From Bimastos eiseni (taxonomy: Eukaryota; Annelida; Clitellata; Crassiclitellata; Lumbricidae), in contig OY365808.1 of the NCBI GenBank assembly GCA_959347315.1, forward strand, positions 62,001-126,000: 64,000 nucleotides of DNA. The letters run 5' to 3'. The translations under genes were made by a program, and so were the position numbers. Position 1 is the first letter of the stretch; the number at the start of each line of letters is the position of its first letter. The notes beneath the pieces were generated by a model. The model searched no databases, was not told the origin of the DNA, and saw nothing but the letters and a program-made list of their open reading frames with translations. This document shows positions 59,801 to 64,000 of this stretch, piece by piece.

Positions 59801-62372
59801 GGGTAACTTGAAATCAATTTCAAGTTACCGGGGGGGTAGCCTGAAGCTGGGAGTAATCTGATATCGTAGGGGGTAACTTTAAATCGATTTCAAGTTACCG
59901 GGGGTAAGGTGAATGGGGGGGGGGGGGTAATTTGAAATCGCTACACAGGCCACTCCGAACTTTTAACATTGTCTACATGTGGCTGACCACATAAGTATTA
60001 GATTGTTCCAAAATCTTGAAATTTGTGAAAGCAAATGCTGAAATGGCTGGCTCCGTTGCAAATGCATTTTTTACTACCCATAGTAACAACTGTACAAAGA
60101 TGTTCAGCATCCCATAAATCGATAAAAATCACGTATGGCCTAAATATCTGGTGTCTCCAATAATCGAAACTAACCAATAAATATCGAAAAATTACTCTGA
60201 TACGGCAGATGACCAAGACAGAGACCAATCTCAAGACCGCTCCTTTAAGACCATGAGCGACGCATTTGAGACCAAGACCGAGACCAATGGTCCGAGACCA
60301 AGACCAAGACCGATGCATTCGAGACCAAGACCGCAGTTTTCCGGTCTCGAGACCATCTCAAGACCAAGACCTCGGTCTCGAGACCACATCGCTGGATGGA
60401 ACAGGCAAACACATGAACTATGGCATTATGTGTACAGTAATATTATGTGTATAATGAACAATTGATTGGTGTAGTTCTTTGTTCTGCTCTTTTTTCAAAC
60501 AGGAGAACGAGAATGAAGTACATCGAGTCATCGAATCGGAATTTGATAAGATGCAGAAATATGAAGTAAAAACAGTCAATGAGATCAACAAATCTGTCAC
60601 AGAGGTCAGAGTTCATCCAATAACTGAACCCTCACACACACACACACATACACACACACAAACACACACGTGTGTTCATTTGAGCCAGTTACAATTTATT
60701 ATGTGCATATCAGACTATTTGATTTGGTTTAGTGCTGCTGCTGCCAGACTCCAGTGCATAGAATCTGAACTGTTGTTTCCTTTAATAATTGAATAGTTTT
60801 ATTATAAGTATAATACTGCTTAAAGGCGTTCTTACCAAACCAGTGACCAAAATAACCGGGAAACAATGCACAAAAGCCACTCCTCCCCAGAATCAGTCAT
60901 TGACATGAAGTTGGTTCTTCTGAATGGAACAGATGATGTTGTTGGTCAGCAGCACATTTGCCAATTAAGTGAAACACTTGACCACATGGCAGACTTTGCT
61001 TCTCATTTAGTAGGAGGTGCCACATGAATTGACAAAACCACTTACCAATGACCCCTGACCGTTGACCCCATGACCATTGACCACTGAGCACTGACCTCTG
61101 ATGTTGGTCCAACTGATCTGATGGCTGTGGGTGATGTTTTTTAGGAGGTGCTGACGAGAGTGAATTCCAGTGTCAGAGAATTGGCCTTGGAAAACCATTC
61201 GCTACAAAATGTGAGAGTTCTCTTCAATGCTAATTAATTTGTCCAATCATGATGTGGAAACCAGAGTTGTATGGTCTCGAGACAGTTTTTTTGTGTCTCG
61301 GTCTCGAAAGCCTGTTGTCTTGGTCTCGAGTTAGTGTATCGAATTTTTAGAAACTGTCTTGAAGTGAAAGTCTTGTTCTGTCTTGAACTGAGACTCATTT
61401 TGTTCTTTAGCTAACAGCATCTGAAGTTTGACACAGAATGTTCTCCTTAAACAAGTTGCAGTGAATCTGTTTCCTGTTTAGGAAGTAAGATCACACGTGG
61501 AACAGGTCGTCACACTGGAGCAGAACATAAAATCCCTCAAGAGCGAAATACGAAAACTTCATGAGGATCCAAACACAGACATCCAAAGAGCAATGTTTCC
61601 TGAGCTATTCACCATTCGACCAAAGTCAGTCAGTCTGTCTGTCTGTTCTTTTCATTTCATCTAACAGTTAACTTTTTATTGCTTGGCAGACAGATTGACA
61701 CAGAAGCACATTTCTTGCTTGGCCATGTAGTCATTGTCATAGACTATTGTTGCATTGCTGGGGTGCAAAGCCGTCTGAATGTGTCGTAGGTAGCTTTACC
61801 TCTGTGTTGGCACTCCTTGTGAATTCCAATGTACCTATTTTCTATGGCTAAACCTTGCAACTCTGTCCATGGCGACTCCTCCTCTCTTCGAGCAGCATCT
61901 ACTGGTAAGTAATGATGTTGTTCCTGGTAAGCGTCTTGTCTTCGGCTGCGTTTGTTCACAGTTGCCGATCCCTCCTTTATCTGGAAGTCTATGCTCCTTG
62001 TCATGTCTGCAACTCTCTTAGTGAGATTGTCTCTTTTTCATCTAAACTAAAAACTTACCCCTTCCACTCTATGCATTTCTATAGAGATGTGTAAACAGTT
62101 TATTGTCTTAGCTTTACAATTTGTGTGAGGCTGCATTTGCTGTTTCATTGAACTCATCATTTTGTGTAGGAATTGTTGGCCACAAGATAGATATAAATAT
62201 TCCTTTCTTATCTGCTCCTTTTCTTCTGTTTGTCTGTCAACCTTACACCGAGTCCTATCTTCAGTGTACTTCACGTCATTTGATTTCCAACAAACAGAAT
62301 ATGTTTTGTAGATGTACTCCTGACATGGATGTCATCCTCGACATCCCAATTCAAGAGTCTCTTCCCATTTAA
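53876..62372 (+). CDS. C20orf96: C20orf96-like (DUF4618) coiled-coil protein, spliced
   Basis: Exons with GT/AG borders: 53876-54053 (ATG; MQQRVGHQKTPSRVSSKASD), 54278-54450, 55021-55098 (RVEYQAQRNLYENIANDR), 56001/56003-56100 (DELESDEMQMHEDVKQLLRK), 56368-56467, 57696-57775, 58261-58338, 60503-60604, 61145-61210, 61482-61624 and 62312-62372 (stop TAA). From 56368 on, all phases agree. The encoded chain is mostly charged heptad-type coiled coil (ITELQRKIEQLKAEQE, LEQNIKSLKSEIRKL). It ends CTPDMDVILDIPIQESLPI, very like the C-terminus I recall for the C20orf96/DUF4618 family. Molecular function is unknown in the family. Between 54450 and 56000 the phases do not close, so one or more exons there are unresolved. 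Confidence 0.8.
54626..54672 (+). CDS. possible additional exon of the C20orf96-like gene
   Basis: Follows TTGTCAG and precedes GTTGCT; its frame reads EFALTIIEEGDNIKI. Its 3' phase (1) fits exon 55021-55098, but its 5' phase does not fit the donor at 54,450, so another exon or a different border is needed. Confidence 0.4.
55099..55107 (+). promoter_or_regulatory. U12-type 5' splice site in the C20orf96-like gene
   Basis: GTATCCTTT directly after exon 55021-55098 is a perfect minor-spliceosome donor. A branch-site-like GATTTAAC lies just before the next exon (55,983-55,990). See findings for the unusual acceptor. Confidence 0.6.
55263..55270. repeat. 8-bp target duplication, left (CTCTAAAG)
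   Basis: One mismatch from CTATAAAG at 55,589-55,596. Confidence 0.7.
55271..55588. mobile_element. hAT-type MITE, 318 bp
   Basis: The ends CAGCGTTTCCCGATCC and, reverse-complemented, CAGTGTTTCCCAAACC are hAT-type tips (CAGNGTTTCCCAA). GTGGAACCC/GGTTCCGCGGAAC motifs lie inside each end, and 8-bp duplications flank it. No coding capacity. Intronic. Confidence 0.85.
56735..57545. repeat. 17-bp minisatellite in intron
   Basis: About 47 copies of TTCACATCAGATGCTCC with TTTGCATTAGATGCTCC as the main variant. Three units make 51 bp, so plus-strand frames stay open (SHQMLLHIRCSFTSDAP); these are artefacts. It lies between exons 56368-56467 and 57696-57775. Confidence 0.96.
57776..58260. other. intron, no further feature
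   Basis: Intron of the C20orf96-like gene between exons 57696-57775 and 58261-58338; it carries LINE/SINE-like scraps near 57,885-57,960 that I cannot classify. Confidence 0.4.
58635..58690 (-). mobile_element. SINE/LINE tail scrap
   Basis: TTTATATAGCACCTCTTGCAG, a reversed TATAGCACC-type 3' tail seen in other SINE copies here. Confidence 0.35.
58889..59955. mobile_element. ~1.07-kb element with TTACCCCC-rich inverted ends
   Basis: Left: CACTGTGTGATTTAAGATTA followed by TTACCCCC copies. Right (reverse complement): GCCTGTGTAGCGATTTCAAA followed by TTACCCCC and further copies of CGGTAACTTGAAATCGATTT. The inverted ends of about 50 bp with subterminal repeats indicate a non-autonomous DNA element. 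Target duplication and superfamily unclear. Contains a LINE fragment. Confidence 0.45.
59554..59763 (-). pseudogene. RTE-like LINE 5' fragment
   Basis: The minus-strand frame ends KAKAKIGLWNVRTL, the start of the APE endonuclease in RTE/BovB-type LINEs (xWNVRTL). Nothing downstream continues it. Confidence 0.5.
60210..60392. repeat. GAGACC/AAGACC repeat with palindromic core
   Basis: Dense GAGACCAAGACC motifs and a GGTCTCGAGACC palindrome (60,343 and 60,376). Related inverted sequence lies at 61,275-61,405. Confidence 0.8.
60633..60672. repeat. (CA)n microsatellite
   Basis: CA dinucleotides just after exon 60503-60604. Confidence 0.95.
61265..61410. repeat. GTCTCG/GTCTTG repeat, inverted relative of 60.2-60.4 kb
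   Basis: TGGTCTCGAGACAG, GTCTCGGTCTCGAAAG and GTCTTGGTCTCGAG in the intron after exon 61145-61210. Confidence 0.7.
61740..62095 (+). pseudogene. LINE C-terminal fragment
   Basis: From about 61,930 the plus strand reads FVHSCRSLLYLEVYAPCHVC and SSKLKTYPFHSMHFYR, resembling the WNSxPxxLR...FKxxLKTxLF end of LINE RT proteins but decayed. It lies in the last intron of the C20orf96-like gene. Confidence 0.4.
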
Positions 62373-62598
62373 GACCATCATACTCCGCAACCAACATTCT
62401 CTGCAACCAACCTGCCAAAGCATCCCAGTGTTAAGTGCTTTCCCTCAATTCACTGATCGTCGACTGAAAACATTTAATTTTCGTATTAATCAGATTCTAA
62501 TTATTATCCATAGGAAATGAGTTTATTATATTATATTTTACACATGATTTACATAAATTATATTTTTTAATGTGATATTTTTAAAATTATGCTGTGCA

Positions 62599-62604
62599 AA
62601 TAAA
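62599..62604 (+). terminator. polyadenylation signal AATAAA
   Basis: 227 bp after the TAA of the C20orf96-like gene, in AT-rich sequence. Confidence 0.6.
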
Positions 62605-62799
62605 AAGCCACTAACTTTGGCGTTAACTGTTGAAGTTATTTGTTGTGTTTGTGTTAATCTTAAATCATTGATGTAGATCAGATGAAACATGTTTTCTGAG
62701 ACAGATTAACTTTCAGTCATACTATAAATGCTGGATAGTCCAAAATGTTCTCATGCAGGAAATGAAAACCACTGCCTTTTGTCAATGGTCCTTTATATT

Positions 62800-63055
62800 A
62801 CTTTATTTATTTATTTATTACCGAAATTTTATAGCACCCTTCTTCCAAAAGTTTTTGCTCAGAAGTTCACAGACATGCCTCGATGGCGCAATTGCAGTTG
62901 TACTGCAGAGCAATTGGGCATGAAGGACTTGCTCAAGGTCCCTACACAGTGACACCCTGGATGAGGGTCAAACCCGCTCGCTGAGCGCACACTGAACGTT
63001 ACGCGCTGACCGCTCGAACTGATTGGCCACTGTGCCACACTTTACACATGCAGGC
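62800..63055 (-). mobile_element. full-length-looking tRNA-derived SINE
   Basis: The minus strand starts GTGGCACAGTGGCCAATCAG, then TTCGAGCGG, a B-box-like GGTTTGACCC, CACTGTGTAGGGACCTTGAG and GCACAATTG-type body, and ends GGGTGCTATAAAATTTCGGT with (AAAT)n. Same family as 51.4 kb. It lies between two convergent genes. Confidence 0.8.
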
Positions 63056-63169
63056 AATGAGTGATTGGTAAATAAAGTCAGCCACAGGACATTCAAGAAA
63101 TAAAACACCTGAAACTTGGATTTATCTTCTGTTACAAAAAAAGAGTCTTTTGTTAAATAATTTCATCAC

Positions 63170-63362
63170 CTAAACTGGTGTTAGATGTAAGTCAATTGCT
63201 TTGTCATCATTCGACGGTTCTTCTGATTCCGTGTTTTTCGTAGAGATTTGTTCGCATGTGTTCTGCTCCAAATGCAATGTCTCACTTTCTTCTTCTTCCG
63301 ACTGATAAATAACTGGCAACAGATCGCCCCACTGACTCGCTCTGGCACACCAGTAGAGGTCA
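63170..63362 (-). CDS. terminal exon of an unidentified minus-strand gene
   Basis: Preceded (minus strand) by TTTCTTGTGTTCCTCTAG and starting in phase 2, it reads DLYWCARASQWGDLLPVIYQ, an acidic SEEEESETLHLEQ stretch and IDLHLTPV followed by TAG. The strong acceptor and open frame to a stop support a last coding exon. I do not recognise the family. The gene would run leftward from beyond 64,000 and converge with the C20orf96-like gene. Confidence 0.55.
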
Positions 63363-63875
63363 CTAGAGGAACACAAGAAACACCATTTCATCTCACCATG
63401 TAGTTATTATTATTATAGCAGCATGATGTTGGTGCAGACCATGTTGCTTCCTCATCTTTGTCAAAAAAAGTCTAAGAAATGATGAGCAGCAAAACACAGT
63501 TGTTGTGTTGTGGAAGCAAAACTATTGGGCCGAATCATGGGACCTTAGTAGGACAAAGGATTTACATCTGCTACACAAGCACACACACACAGAATTGGAT
63601 GCAAGTCAGAAAGATGCAATTAGCAATCTGCCCTGACCAGACAAAAGATGGCTAGAAATGATCATCATCAGGTCCCTCCTGTTCTGCTAAAGCCACCATT
63701 TCCCACGGTTATCTCTTTCTGTGATATCAGGTAGCATCTTTCCATGACCATCATGGAACCATGCGAGTCACAAGTGAATCAGAAACGGTTCCTCTGGGCA
63801 AAGATCATATAAAGCCATTAGATGATATGCAACAAACACAAAGCAGAGTAGATGACGTTAGGACTATGAACAGGA
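63363..63875. other. no further feature recognised
   Basis: Probably intron of the minus-strand gene ending at 63,170; a short (CA)n lies at 63,580-63,592. Confidence 0.35.
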
Positions 63876-63877
63876 CA

Positions 63878-64000
63878 ATGACCATCTATAAATAAGAGAC
63901 TGACCATTCTTAAACAAGACACTGACCATACATAAACAAGAGACTGACCATTCTTAAACAAGACACTGATCATACATAAACAAGAGACTGACCATTCTTA
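63878..64000. repeat. 22/44-bp tandem repeat, cut by the window end
   Basis: Alternating AAACAAGAGACTGACCATTC and AAACAAGACACTGACCATAC units of 22 bp, giving a 44-bp higher-order period. It continues past the window. Confidence 0.9.

Overview
The window is metazoan nuclear DNA. It carries two spliced, intron-rich protein-coding genes and part of a third, metazoan-type U12 splice signals, many decayed LINEs and tRNA-derived SINEs, hAT-, piggyBac- and Mutator-like DNA elements, a Polinton/Maverick-type element and large tandem arrays. I cannot fix the phylum. A marine invertebrate is likely from the repeat mix, but that is a guess. Nothing bacterial, no CRISPR array, no rRNA and no convincing tRNA gene was seen.

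Layout. 1-6.56 kb is the end of a 26-bp satellite with higher-order structure; 6.7-7.4 kb is pyrimidine-rich and trinucleotide microsatellite. 7.9-8.3 kb is an AT-rich segment with telomere-like motifs, bounded by near-identical hairpins. 10.74-12.56 kb is a hAT-like element with an intact 8-bp target duplication. 13.37-29.09 kb (minus strand) is an apparently intact phosphoinositide phospholipase C of delta type. All 19 recognised exons join in phase to about 742 residues with PH, EF-hand, X, Y and C2 domains; only the N-terminal first exon was not found. Its introns hold SINEs, LINE fragments, a 694-bp element with a 9-bp target duplication, and several minisatellites. 29.5-32.3 kb is microsatellite and an 18-bp minisatellite.

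33.7-34.3 kb has a near-perfect palindrome and a piggyBac-like remnant. 37,234-41,818 is the most unusual item: a 4,585-bp Polinton-type element with AG...CT ends, 330/374-bp terminal inverted repeats and a 6-bp AATTTC target duplication. It encloses only a decayed protein-primed DNA polymerase B gene. It sits just upstream of a decayed transposase-like reading frame. 42.7-50.2 kb is mostly repeat fragments (LINEs, a second hAT copy, microsatellites). 50.2-53.3 kb is a 5'-truncated CR1/L2-type LINE interrupted by a tRNA-derived SINE.

53.88-62.37 kb (plus strand) is a spliced coiled-coil gene whose C-terminus matches the C20orf96 (DUF4618) family; its introns hold a hAT MITE, a 17-bp minisatellite and other elements. 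A convergent minus-strand gene ends at 63,170 with one recognised terminal exon.

The three host genes show no evident functional partnership. The main theme is TE-loaded introns around conserved exons, plus one compact polymerase-only Polinton derivative.
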